A stretch of 64,000 nt of DNA from Streptomyces sp. HmicA12 (lineage in GTDB: Bacteria; Actinomycetota; Actinomycetes; Streptomycetales; Streptomycetaceae): positions 172,134 to 236,133 of the forward strand of contig NZ_KB891804.1 of assembly GCF_000373565.1 (NCBI RefSeq), given 5' to 3'. Position numbers and translations under genes: made by a program. This document shows, piece after piece, positions 52,597-61,134 of this stretch. A model generated the notes under the pieces. That model did no database searches. It saw only the letters and a list, made by a program, of their open reading frames with translations, and was not told where the DNA came from. Position 1 is the first letter of the stretch, and every line of letters begins with the position of its first letter.

Positions 52597-53991
52597 GTGA
52601 TGAGCCATCAGAACCCGGCGCCGACAGCCGCACACGAGGTGGGAGGGGTGCCGCCGGGCACGGTGATGACGGCGGAGTTCGCGCGGCTGCTCGCGCGGGA
52701 CGTGTACGTGTGGGGCTGGCCGATCGTCAACGCCTTCCACCGCCGTGCCTCCTTCGCCGCGGCACCGGAGCCCGGACTCGTCGACGGCGTCCTGCCGGCG
52801 GCCCCCATCGGCCACGTGACGATGCTGAGCCAGTACGTCGACCCCGCTCAGCGCTGGGTGGCCCACCCCAACCAGGACGTCGTCTACGGATTCGGCTACG
52901 GCGCGGTGGACGACGACCCGGTCGTGGTGCAGGTACCGGAGTTCGGTGACCGCTACTGGGTCTGCTCCCTGTACGACGCCCGCAGCGAGGAATTCTCCAG
53001 GCTCGGCCTCCAGTACGGCACCGAACCAGGCAACTACCTTGTCGTCGGGCCGCATTGGGACGGCAAGGTGCCCGACGGCATCACCGGCGTGCTGCGCTCT
53101 CCCACCGAGCTGGTGGCCATCGGCCCCCGGGTGTTCCTCGACGACACCCCCGAGGATCTGGAGGCCGTACAGCCGCTCCTGAACCAGCTGGTCATCCACC
53201 CCCTCAGCACCCACACCGGCAGCCCGAAGTCCGTGGACTGGCGCAGCGTCCCGCACTTCCCCGGAGGGGACACGTCGGCGGGCGAGCGTCAGTGGGTCGA
53301 CCCCGGGACGTTCTTCGACGAGCTGCCCGGCATCCTCGACCGCGTCCCGCCGCTGCCGGGCGAGGAGTCGCGGTACGCCATGACGCGGGCGCTGCTGGCC
53401 GCGGCCGCCGCGGACCCCGCTGTCGCGACGGCGGTCAAGGAGGCCGCCGCCGAGACGGAGGCCACGGTCATCGCGCCGCTGTTCGACTTCCGTACCAACG
53501 GCACCCGCGTGACCGGCGGCTGGAACACGCCGCTCAACGTGGCCCGTTGGGGCTTCGACCACCTCACGCGCGCGGCGACGGCGAAGTCGAACATGTACGT
53601 GAACCAGCCCGAGGAGACCCGCTACTTCTTCCTGGAGCACGACAGCCGGGACCGGCGCCTCGACGGCGACCGGCGCTACACGATCACCTTCCCGCCCGGA
53701 CAGGTTCCGCCGGTGAACGGGTTCTGGTCGCTCACGCTCTACAACCCGGAGCACTTCTTCGCCCCGAACGAACTCGGCCGCTACTCGATCGGGACGAAGA
53801 GCAGGTCCCTGACGTACGAGGCCGACGGTTCCCTCACGCTCCACATCCAGCACGAACCGCCCGCCGGGGAACACCGGTCGAACTGGCTGCCCGCGCCGCG
53901 CGGCGAGTTCGAGCTGACGCTCCGCGCCTACTGGGCCAAGCCCGAGATCACCGAAGGGAAGTGGACACCACCGCCCGTGCACCGGGTGTGA
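52597..53991 (+). CDS. DUF1254/DUF1214 domain protein
   Basis: 464 residues. N-terminal DUF1254: ARDVYVWGWPIVNAFHRRAS, QRWVAHPNQDVVYGFGYGAV, VQVPEFGDRYWVCSLYDARS. C-terminal DUF1214: YFFLEHDSRDRRLDGDRRYT, ITFPPGQVPPVNGFWSLTLY, YSIGTKSRSLTYEADGSLTL, HIQHEPPAGEHRSNWLPAP. Members occur near hydrolases and oxidoreductases; function unproven. No signal peptide is seen. A GTG at 52597 or ATG at 52600 starts it; AAGGAG is upstream. Followed by a hairpin before the convergent sulfatase gene. Confidence 0.87.
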   Translation: MMSHQNPAPTAAHEVGGVPPGTVMTAEFARLLARDVYVWGWPIVNAFHRRASFAAAPEPGLVDGVLPAAPIGHVTMLSQYVDPAQRWVAHPNQDVVYGFGYGAVDDDPVVVQVPEFGDRYWVCSLYDARSEEFSRLGLQYGTEPGNYLVVGPHWDGKVPDGITGVLRSPTELVAIGPRVFLDDTPEDLEAVQPLLNQLVIHPLSTHTGSPKSVDWRSVPHFPGGDTSAGERQWVDPGTFFDELPGILDRVPPLPGEESRYAMTRALLAAAAADPAVATAVKEAAAETEATVIAPLFDFRTNGTRVTGGWNTPLNVARWGFDHLTRAATAKSNMYVNQPEETRYFFLEHDSRDRRLDGDRRYTITFPPGQVPPVNGFWSLTLYNPEHFFAPNELGRYSIGTKSRSLTYEADGSLTLHIQHEPPAGEHRSNWLPAPRGEFELTLRAYWAKPEITEGKWTPPPVHRV

Positions 53992-53999
53992 GACGGAAG

Positions 54000-54032
54000 G
54001 GGGCCCCGTACGCCACACGCGTACGGGGCCCC
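54000..54032. terminator. Bidirectional hairpin terminator
   Basis: GGGGCCCCGTACGC pairs with GCGTACGGGGCCCC over a five-base loop, a 14-bp stem. It lies between the convergent DUF1254 and sulfatase genes. Confidence 0.9.
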
Positions 54033-54043
54033 GTCTCTCGCTA

Positions 54044-56377
54044 CTACTGCAGGGACGCCTTCGCCTTCGCCTCGCCCATCGGGTCCTCGTGGGCGTCGTC
54101 GCCGCTGTCCAGGATGACCTTGTGGACGCGGCCGCCGGTGAACACACCGCGGTCCGTGCCGTAGTCGTCGGTGACCGGGTTGCCGTTGTCCTCGCCGATG
54201 TCGAGGCCGTCGGTCATGTGGTAGATGAACGGCACCGTGTGCTCCAGGCGGGTCGAGCCCGCCGGCTCGCCGTCGACGAACAGCTCGCCGAGACCGCCCT
54301 TGCCGACGCCCCCGCCGTCGTACGTGAAGCGGTAGCGCACCTCGTGCCGGCCCGGCGCGAGCCGCTCCGGCGCCGCGATCTCGTACCGCTCCACGTCCAC
54401 CCAGCTGTAGTGGAACACCGGGGCACCGTCCCGCAGATACAGGGCCCAGCCCGCGAACCGGCTGCCCTGCGCCACGATCACGCCGCGCGCCGGGTCCGCG
54501 GTGACCTCGATGTCGGCCGTGAGGGACCAGGAACGGTTCCGGGTGGAGGGCAGCACCGACTCGTGCAGGGCGCGCATGCCCGGGTACAGGGAGACGGACG
54601 TGGTGCTGCCGACCGTGGGGCGGCCCACCTCCTCGTTGAAGACCCGGGTCGCCTTGCGGTCGTCGAGCGGGAAGACGTTGTACTTGGCGCCCTCTATGAG
54701 GAACAGCTCCTTGAGCCGCTCCAGCCTGTCCGGCATCTCGGCCGCGAGGTCGCGCGCCTGGGCGTGGTCGCCGGGCGCGTACAGCTCCCAGGTGTCCTCG
54801 CTGAACGGCCGCTGCTCACCGGCGAGTTCCCACGGGACCTCGTGTTTCGTGCACGCGGACCAGCCCTCGTGGTAGATCCCGCGGTTGCCGAAGATCTCGA
54901 AGTACTGCGTGGTGTGCCGCTCGGCGGCGTCGGCGTCGTTCAGCGCGTACGCGAACGAGACGCCCTCCATCGGCTTCTGTGCCACACCGTTGACCGACGT
55001 CGGCTCGGGGATGCCGGCCAGGTCGAGGAGCGTCGGCGCCACGTCGTTGACGTGTGTGAACTGGTCGCGGATGCCGCCGGGCGAGTCGATCCCGGCCGGC
55101 CAGTGCACGATCGTGCCGACCCGGGTGCCGCCCCAGTGCGACGCCATCTGCTTCGTCCACTGGTACGGGGTGTTCATGGCGTGCGCCCAGCCCACCGGAT
55201 AGTGGTTGTAGAGGCTCGGGCCGCCGAGTTCGTCGACGCGCTCCAGCATCGACTCCACGCTCGCGGGGACGATGTTGTACGTCGCGTACTCGTTGACGCA
55301 GCCGTCCGGACCGGCCTCGGCGCTCGCGCCGTTGTCGCCCATGATGTACAGGATCAGCGTGTCGTCGAGCAGGCCCATCTCCTGCAACGCGTCGACGACG
55401 CGGCCGACCTGCGCGTCGGTGTGCGTCGCCATCCCGGCGTACGCCTCCATCATCCGCGCGTACAGCCGCCGGGCGTCCTCGGACTGGTCGGCCCAGGCGG
55501 GGATCTCGGCGGGGCGGGCGCTCAGTTCGCTGTCCTCGGGCGCGAGGCCCAGCTCCTTCTGCTTCGCCAGCGTCCGCTCGCGCTGCTCGTCCCAGCCGTG
55601 ATCGAACTGCCCGCGGTACGCGTCGATGTACTCCTTGGGCGCCTGGAGCGGCGAGTGGCAGGCGCCGAACGCGAGGTAGCCGAAGAACGGCTGGTCGGGG
55701 GTGACGGCCTGCTGCTCGCGGATGTCGGCGATGACCCGGTCGGCGAGGTCCTCGCTGAGGTGGTAGCCGGGCTCGGTCGGCGTCGGGATCGGCGTGGTGC
55801 CCTCGTACAGGTTCGGGTACCACTGGTCGGTCTCGGCGCCCATGAACCCGTAGAACCGCTCGAACCCCTCACCCGTCGGCCAGCGGTCGTACGGACCCGA
55901 GCGGGACGTCTCCCAGGTGGGTGTCTGGTGCCACTTGCCGAAGGCGAAGGTGTTGTAGCCGTTGCGGCGCAGGATCTCCGGGATCGGGGCGCACGAGTCG
56001 GGGCGCGAGGAGGTGTATCCGTCGTGGCTGGTGGCCAGTTCGGTGATGCCGGCGGCGCCGACGGTGTGGTGGTTGCGGCCGGTGAGCAGCGAGGCGCGGG
56101 TGGGGGAGCAGATGGCCGTGGTGTGGAAGCGGTTCAGCTTGAGGCCGCCCTCAGCGAGCCGCTCGGCGGTCGGCATGGAGCAGGGGCCGCCGTACGAGGA
56201 CGAGGCGCCGAACCCCATGTCGTCGACGAGGACCATGAGCACGTTGGGGGCGCCCTTGGGCGGGCGTATCCGCTCCAGCGGCGCGGGCTGCTCGGCGTCC
56301 CGTACGTCCATCGGGGTCGCGTGCGGGCGCTTCGGCTGCTGGATCGGGAGGGTGGCGCGGTAGGCCGGATTCACCAC
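54044..56377 (-). CDS. Arylsulfatase-family sulfatase (type I, formylglycine)
   Basis: 777 residues without an evident signal peptide. Metal ligands NVLMVLVDDMGFGASS (Asp52/Asp53); the active-site motif is TTAICSPTRASLLTGRNHH, where Cys90 in C-x-P-x-R would become formylglycine. Other sulfatase marks: YNTFAFGKWHQTPTWE, DTLILYIMGDNGASAEAGP. The C-terminal 180 residues form a beta-sandwich-like part. Lacking a signal, it may act inside on an imported sulfate ester. It is transcribed after the MFS gene, 58 bp downstream of it. A family match does not prove aryl substrates. Confidence 0.9.
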   Translation of the reverse strand: MVNPAYRATLPIQQPKRPHATPMDVRDAEQPAPLERIRPPKGAPNVLMVLVDDMGFGASSSYGGPCSMPTAERLAEGGLKLNRFHTTAICSPTRASLLTGRNHHTVGAAGITELATSHDGYTSSRPDSCAPIPEILRRNGYNTFAFGKWHQTPTWETSRSGPYDRWPTGEGFERFYGFMGAETDQWYPNLYEGTTPIPTPTEPGYHLSEDLADRVIADIREQQAVTPDQPFFGYLAFGACHSPLQAPKEYIDAYRGQFDHGWDEQRERTLAKQKELGLAPEDSELSARPAEIPAWADQSEDARRLYARMMEAYAGMATHTDAQVGRVVDALQEMGLLDDTLILYIMGDNGASAEAGPDGCVNEYATYNIVPASVESMLERVDELGGPSLYNHYPVGWAHAMNTPYQWTKQMASHWGGTRVGTIVHWPAGIDSPGGIRDQFTHVNDVAPTLLDLAGIPEPTSVNGVAQKPMEGVSFAYALNDADAAERHTTQYFEIFGNRGIYHEGWSACTKHEVPWELAGEQRPFSEDTWELYAPGDHAQARDLAAEMPDRLERLKELFLIEGAKYNVFPLDDRKATRVFNEEVGRPTVGSTTSVSLYPGMRALHESVLPSTRNRSWSLTADIEVTADPARGVIVAQGSRFAGWALYLRDGAPVFHYSWVDVERYEIAAPERLAPGRHEVRYRFTYDGGGVGKGGLGELFVDGEPAGSTRLEHTVPFIYHMTDGLDIGEDNGNPVTDDYGTDRGVFTGGRVHKVILDSGDDAHEDPMGEAKAKASLQ

Positions 56378-56435
56378 GGGGGGTGGTCCTTTCGGGATGG
56401 TGCGGATCGTGCGGATGGTGCGGTGGGACCGCGGG

Positions 56436-57785
56436 TCAGGCGTCGGCCGGCTGCGCGGCCGTGCCGTTCATCGGGCCCGAGACGGCGCGGCGGTAACGCA
56501 GCACCAGGGGGAGCGTGGTCAGGAGCAGCAGTCCGGGCAGGGCCGAGAAGGCGATACGGATGCCTTCGAGCGCGGTCGCGGACTGGGTGACCGGGTGGTC
56601 CAGGGTCGAGGACGCGTAGCCGGTCAGGGACAGGACGACGGTGTAGGCGACCGGGCCGAGAGCGTGCCCCGCCGTGTCGACCGCCGTCCACACCCCGGAG
56701 AGCACACCGGCGCTGTCGTGCCCGGTGCGCTCGGCCTGGATACGGACGCAGTCGGTGAGCAGCGCGTACATCGCGACGAGCCCGGCGGCCTGCCCGAGCG
56801 CGGCCAGGACACTGACGGCCGCGGTGGCCGCGACCCCGACGCCCACGGCGCCGTACAGGGCGACGCCGCCCGCCGCCCACAGCCCGAGGCCGGTCAGCAG
56901 GACGGGCACGTTGCCGTACCGGCGGGCGAGCGCGCCCGCGCCGGGCACGGCCAGCGTGGAACTGAGCGCGAACACCAGGAAAACGGTGGCCTGTTCCTTC
57001 TTGCCGCCGAGGAAGTACGTGGCGGCGTAGGGCAGGCCGGTCAGGATCATCACGGTGAAGACGAAGTACAGGAACAGCACCGCCGACAGCAGCACGAACG
57101 GCCGGTTGCCGCGGGCCGTGCGGAACGCCGCGCGCAGCGAGGGCACGTCCGCCGCGGGCCGCGAGCGGACCTGGCGCGTGGACAGCACGGGGACGAGCAG
57201 TACGACGAGCAGCACCACGCCGATGATCACGGACATGGTCCGGTACGCCGCCGGGGTGCCCTTCTCCGTCATCAGCGGGCCCGCGACTCCGCCCACCAGC
57301 ATGCCGAGCGTGAAGAACAGGGTCCGCCAGGTCATCAACCGGGTCCGCTCGCGCGGCAGTTCGGACATCTCTGCGGGCAGCGCGGTGAACGGCACCTGGA
57401 AGCAGAGGTAGGCGGCCGACGCGGCGAGGAACGCCGCGAACACCCACAGGGCGGCGGCGTCCCCGCGCACCGGAGAGCTGAAGGTGGCCACGAACGCGAA
57501 CGGAAGGATCAGCGCGCCCGACGTCATCAGCCGGCGTCGCCGTCCGGTGCGCGTCGCCTCGCGGTCGCTGACGGCGCCGAGCCAGGGGCTCGCCACCAGG
57601 TCGAACAGCTTCGGCACGGCGACGACGACACCGGCGAGCGCCGCCGGGACCCCGAGCGCGTCCGTCATGTAGATGAGCAGCAGCAGGCCGGGCAGGGTGT
57701 TGAAGGCGTTCGACGCGAAGGCGCCGACGCCCCAGCCGGCCATCCGGCCGACGGTCAGGGACCGCGAGTTGACCATGTCGTGCAC
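56436..57785 (-). CDS. GPH/MFS-type sugar or organic-solute transporter
   Basis: 449 residues, 12 membrane segments. Starts with VGRMAGWGVGAFASNAFNTL then KLFDLVASPWLGAVSDREAT, the sodium/glycoside GPH-type signature, and ends with a short hydrophilic tail. It takes up glycosides or other organic solutes in symport. Divergent from the acyl-CoA ligase gene, with three copies of the shared 20-bp motif between them. The sulfatase gene follows, suggesting uptake of a sulfated compound that is then desulfated (inference). Confidence 0.87.
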   Translation of the reverse strand: MHDMVNSRSLTVGRMAGWGVGAFASNAFNTLPGLLLLIYMTDALGVPAALAGVVVAVPKLFDLVASPWLGAVSDREATRTGRRRRLMTSGALILPFAFVATFSSPVRGDAAALWVFAAFLAASAAYLCFQVPFTALPAEMSELPRERTRLMTWRTLFFTLGMLVGGVAGPLMTEKGTPAAYRTMSVIIGVVLLVVLLVPVLSTRQVRSRPAADVPSLRAAFRTARGNRPFVLLSAVLFLYFVFTVMILTGLPYAATYFLGGKKEQATVFLVFALSSTLAVPGAGALARRYGNVPVLLTGLGLWAAGGVALYGAVGVGVAATAAVSVLAALGQAAGLVAMYALLTDCVRIQAERTGHDSAGVLSGVWTAVDTAGHALGPVAYTVVLSLTGYASSTLDHPVTQSATALEGIRIAFSALPGLLLLTTLPLVLRYRRAVSGPMNGTAAQPADA

Positions 57786-57860
57786 CGTTCTTCGGCGAGG
57801 GCCGCGGGGCCCTGGGAGAGGTGGTGCGCTACACGATCACCCCTGTCGCCTGCCACGCCC

Positions 57861-57880
57861 TTGTCACGTGACGTCAAGAT
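57861..57880 (+). promoter_or_regulatory. Shared 20-bp motif, copy A (candidate AraC site)
   Basis: TTGTCACGTGACGTCAAGAT. Matches 11 of the 13 fixed positions of TTGTCG-N7-TCAAGAC. Starts 76 bp before the MFS start on the opposite strand and 21 bp (two helical turns) before copy B. Confidence 0.5.
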
Positions 57881-57881
57881 G

Positions 57882-57901
57882 TTGTCGCCCTATGACAAGC
57901 C
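57882..57901 (+). promoter_or_regulatory. Shared 20-bp motif, copy B (candidate AraC site)
   Basis: TTGTCGCCCTATGACAAGCC: TTGTCG at left and ACAAGCC at right, so the ends TTGTC/GACAA form an inverted repeat. It is in tandem with copy A at a 21-bp spacing. Confidence 0.5.
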
Positions 57902-57949
57902 CTGCGCCACCGGCTCCCCTCCGCATGACCGCCCTGACCTGCCCGGACT

Positions 57950-57969
57950 TTGTCGCCCACGGTCAAGAC
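57950..57969 (+). promoter_or_regulatory. Shared 20-bp motif, copy C (candidate AraC site)
   Basis: TTGTCGCCCACGGTCAAGAC, identical at all 13 fixed positions with copy D at 49924. It ends 69 bp before the acyl-CoA ligase start, close to where an activator would touch the promoter. Confidence 0.6.
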
Positions 57970-58037
57970 TCGCCGGGGGCCGCTGCGGCAACGTAGGACC
58001 CGCCCGCCCGGAACATCCCGCAGGAAAGAGGTCGACG

Positions 58038-59519
58038 GTGACCAATCTCGCCCGCAACCTGGCACACACCGCCGAGGCCCACCCCGACCGCCCCGCCCTC
58101 CGCCTCGACGACCACGTGCTCGACTACCGCACGCTGGACGAGCACAGCGCCCGGGTGGCCGCCTGGCTCGCCGCCGAGGGCGTCGTACCGGGCGACCGCG
58201 TCGCGATCATGCTGCCCAACGTCCCGCACTTCGCGGTGGTCTACTACGGGGCGCTGCGCGCGGGCGCCGTCGTCGTGCCGATGAACCCCCTCCTCAAGTC
58301 GGGCGAGATCGGCTACAGCGCGGGGGACTGCGGGGCCCGCACCATCCTCACCAGCGGACCGTCGCTACCGGAGGCGCGGGCCGCCGCCGAGCAACTGGGT
58401 ATCACCTGCACCGATGTCACCGGCCAGGACTTCGCCACCGCCCTCTCCCGTGTGGAGCCCTCCGCCGGGATCGTGGAGCGGACGGACGACGACCCGGCCG
58501 TGATCCTCTACACCTCGGGCACCACGGGCCGCCCCAAGGGAGCCGTCCTCACCCACGGCAACCTGCGCAGCAACACCGAGACCGTCTCCGGGCTGCTCGG
58601 CATCACCGGCGACGACACCGTCTTCGGCGGCCTGCCGTTCTTCCACGTCTTCGGCCAGACCTGCGGCCTGAACGCGGCCGTGCTGACCGGTGCCTGCGTG
58701 ACGCTGCTGCCCCGCTTCGACGCCGCCAAGGCACTGGACATCCTGACCCGCGACCGGGTCACCGTCATGGAGGGCGTGCCCACCATGTTCGTGGCGCTGC
58801 TCGCGGCGGCGGACGCCGCCGGCGGGACGGGAGCGGAGGCGGTCCGGGTCGCGGCGACCGGCGGCTCGGCGATGCCCGTCGACGTACTGCACCGCTTCGA
58901 AGCGGCGTTCGGCTGCCCGGTCGTCGAGGGGTACGGCCTGTCCGAGACGTCCCCCGTGGTCACGCTCGGCGCGGTCGACGGCGTCCGCAAGCCCGGCTCG
59001 ATCGGCATCCCCGTCGAGGGCGTCGAGGTCCGCCTCATCGACGACGACGGCAAGGAGGTCGCCCAGGGAGAGGTCGGCGAGATCGCGGTCCTCGGCCCCA
59101 ACGTCATGCGGGGCTACTGGAACCGCCCGGAGGCCGACGCCGCCGCCTTCACCGACGGCTGGTTCCGCACCGGCGACCTCGCCCGACGCGACGAGGACGG
59201 CCACCACTTCATCGTCGACCGCAAGAAGGACCTGATCATCCGGGGCGGCTACAACGTCTACCCGCGCGAGATCGAAGAGGTCCTCTACACGCACCCGGCC
59301 GTCGCCGAGGCCGCCGTCATCGGCGTCCCGCACGACCTGCACGGCGAAGAGGTCCGAGCGGTCCTCGCCCTCAAGCCCGGCGCGACGGCCACACCGGAGG
59401 ACCTGCACGACTACGTCAAGACCCGGGTCGCCCCGTACAAGTACCCGCGAACCATCCGCCTCGTGGACGCACTCCCCAAGGGGCCCACCGGCAAGATCCT
59501 CAAGCGGGAGCTGTCCTAG
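58038..59519 (+). CDS. Fatty-acid or aryl-CoA ligase (AMP-binding acyl-CoA synthetase)
   Basis: 493 residues. AMP-binding motif VILYTSGTTGRPKGAVLTHG (about 155-175), VAATGGSAMPVDVLHRFEAA, EGYGLSETSPVV, DGWFRTGDLARRDEDGHHFI, DRKKDLIIRGGYNVYPREIE and the catalytic Lys region GPTGKILKREL. It joins a carboxylate to CoA in two steps through an acyl-AMP. The side chain is unknown. The GTG at 58038 is preceded by AGAGG; the frame is open much further upstream through the MFS antisense. Likely the CoA-activation step of the cluster. Confidence 0.92.
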   Translation: MTNLARNLAHTAEAHPDRPALRLDDHVLDYRTLDEHSARVAAWLAAEGVVPGDRVAIMLPNVPHFAVVYYGALRAGAVVVPMNPLLKSGEIGYSAGDCGARTILTSGPSLPEARAAAEQLGITCTDVTGQDFATALSRVEPSAGIVERTDDDPAVILYTSGTTGRPKGAVLTHGNLRSNTETVSGLLGITGDDTVFGGLPFFHVFGQTCGLNAAVLTGACVTLLPRFDAAKALDILTRDRVTVMEGVPTMFVALLAAADAAGGTGAEAVRVAATGGSAMPVDVLHRFEAAFGCPVVEGYGLSETSPVVTLGAVDGVRKPGSIGIPVEGVEVRLIDDDGKEVAQGEVGEIAVLGPNVMRGYWNRPEADAAAFTDGWFRTGDLARRDEDGHHFIVDRKKDLIIRGGYNVYPREIEEVLYTHPAVAEAAVIGVPHDLHGEEVRAVLALKPGATATPEDLHDYVKTRVAPYKYPRTIRLVDALPKGPTGKILKRELS

Positions 59520-59802
59520 ACACCGCCGCGGTGGCCGGCCCGGCGGGCAGCCCGGAGTCACGGTCGGGCCCAGTGGGGGCGTGACATGGATGACCGGTGG
59601 CGCGGCAGACGGCGTGGGTGGCTCCGTGCCCGGCACCACCGCGCTGCCGCACCCGGTCACGATCCGCTGTTTGGCTCGTGCGCCGTCGTGTCGAGCGGGC
59701 CGTGGGCGGTGCGGGAGAGTGGGCAGGTACGAGGCGAGCGGCGAGCAAAAGGACGGCGGCGCCGCAGCCCGTGATGATCCACCAGGCGGGGAGCGCGGCC
59801 GA

Positions 59803-59844
59803 TTCGGGACGAAGAGGCCGTGGGTTCGAATCCCGCCACCCCGA
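59803..59844 (+). other. 3' half of a tRNA-Pro gene (att-site scar)
   Basis: The sequence reads as the 3' part of a tRNA-Pro: loop with CGG anticodon (TTCGGGA), 3' anticodon stem CGAAG, T-stem and loop GTGGGTTCGAATCCCGC, and acceptor 3' strand CACCCCG then A. The 5' half (which should begin CGGGGTG) is absent; unrelated DNA is joined at about 59802. The minus-strand reading gives the familiar RDSNPRP artefact of tRNA 3' ends. Such a 42-bp piece is the usual core of an integration site. Confidence 0.75.
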
Positions 59845-60022
59845 CAGCTGAAACAACAGGTCAGGGGCGTTCCCGGAGATCGTTTGGGAGAAGTCTGAGA
59901 GAAGATCTTGGTCGGCTTCTCCCAGCGGCTGATCGCCCGGCAAGGGAGGCACGCCTCCCGCGCGTCCGCTCGCACCTGCGCGTTCGCGAACTCCAGTCGC
60001 CCACTCGACCCGAGGACAGCCT

Positions 60023-60213
60023 GTGGACCACGGCTTCGGCAGCACCGACGACGCCGACATCAGCACCTCCGAGCCAGCGGGTCGGCCATGCGCGGTCTGC
60101 GGCTCAGTGATGGAGTCGTGGCGCCCCCGCAGCCAGAAGTACTGCTCCGACCCCTGCCGTACCGCAGCCGCCAAGAAGCAGCGGGCTGAAAGCCCGAAGG
60201 ACGCACCGGCCGT
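60023..60213 (+). pseudogene. Truncated zinc-finger protein gene
   Basis: A reading frame from GTG at 60023 encodes STDDADISTSEPAGRPCAVC then a probable zinc finger with Cys at 23, 26, 41 and 45 (CAVCG...YCSDPC, then RTAAAKKQR). At about residue 64 it runs into the tail of the oppositely oriented sigma gene, so the 3' part of this gene is gone. The finger resembles those at the start of Streptomyces DNA-binding proteins; the downstream domain that would name it is missing. Confidence 0.5.
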
Positions 60214-60696
60214 ATTGCTCTTCACGGTGCCCACCGAGCACCCCATCGCCGCGGCGGTCTGTGTCTCGCTCAGGTCCTCCCAATACCGCAGCACAACGGC
60301 CTCCCTTTGCCGGACCGGCAGTTGGGAGAGGGCGGCAACCAGATCGGAGCGCTCGACGGCCTGCGCGATGCGGTCCCCGCGCTCCGGCAGATCGCGCCCC
60401 AGCCCCGGGTCGTCACTCCGCGACAGGAACTCCTTGAGCCCCCTGCGGTACCTGCGCGCGTGCGTGTTGACCATGATGCGTCGCACGTAGGCATCCGGGT
60501 CCCGGGTTTGCGACACCTTCCGCCAGGCCACATACGTCCGCTCCAGGCAACCCTGCACGAGGTCTTCCGCCGCGTACTGCTCTCCTGTCAGGAGATACGC
60601 GGTCCGCATCAGCCGGGACCACCGCCCGATGACGAACGCCTGGAAGTCCGCGGACCCCCCACCGGCGTCAGTTGCCGCTCTTGCCGTGTCTCTCAT
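60205..60696 (-). pseudogene. Truncated SigE-type ECF sigma factor
   Basis: From the ATG at 60696 (GGAGGTGAG just upstream) the product is a normal SigE-family ECF sigma: SADFQAFVIGRWSRLMRTAY (region 2 start), LLTGEQYAAEDLVQGCLERT, DPDAYVRRIMVNTHARRYRR, then LSQLPVRQREAVVLRYWEDL, SETQTAAAMGCSVGTVKSNT (region 4). It breaks right there, after the HTH begins, and goes on as unrelated sequence. The 25 or so residues that normally follow (xxxALARLRxLL) are lost. Probably inactive. The frame happens to stay open to 59500 but has no homology. Confidence 0.75.
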
Positions 60697-61134
60697 GGCT
60701 CACCTCCTCGCACCACAGAGTCCACGAGCACCAGAAGCCGTTGCCTGAGGCGTCACAGTTTCTCGGGGTCGCGTGCTGGTGGCCGCGCTCTCCGATGGCT
60801 GCGGAGTCGAGGACCGTGCCCCGGCCGGGAAGATCGTCTGGTCGTGCTTCAAGACTCCGGGCGTAGCAGGGCCGACGGCATGATCCCCGTCCTCGACCCG
60901 AACGGACCCGCGATCCGGCGGCTGGTCTCGATCACCACCTGGCCCCGGCCTGGCACCGCACCGGGCGGCAGCGACTCGCCCAGATCCCGATCTCCCACAG
61001 CCCAGCCCTCATCGCCCCGGGCGCGATCCCGGATGCTCTCCAGGTGCTGTTCAGCCGCGCACCCGCCCTCTGACCGCTGAAGCTTCCCCGCACGGCCCCG
61101 ATCCGAATGGACGGATGGATGAGAGGGAACCGCC
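60697..61134. other. Gene-free stretch with a possible coding remnant
   Basis: No intact gene. One frame from about 60900 to the TGA at 61074 reads AQIPISHSPALIAPGAIPDA then LQVLFSRAPAL, which looks like the C-terminal end of an alpha/beta hydrolase or similar protein, with an in-frame TAG at 60864 and no start. It holds the promoter of the sigma gene (minus strand) and of the gene at 61135. Confidence 0.35.

Noticed and set aside
59500..60696. A 398-residue frame fused to the sigma factor (with GWRDSNPRP in it)
   Set aside because: Only residues 1 to about 163 are sigma-like. The rest reads through a tRNA 3' end in antisense; RDSNPRP is a well-known artefact of such regions.
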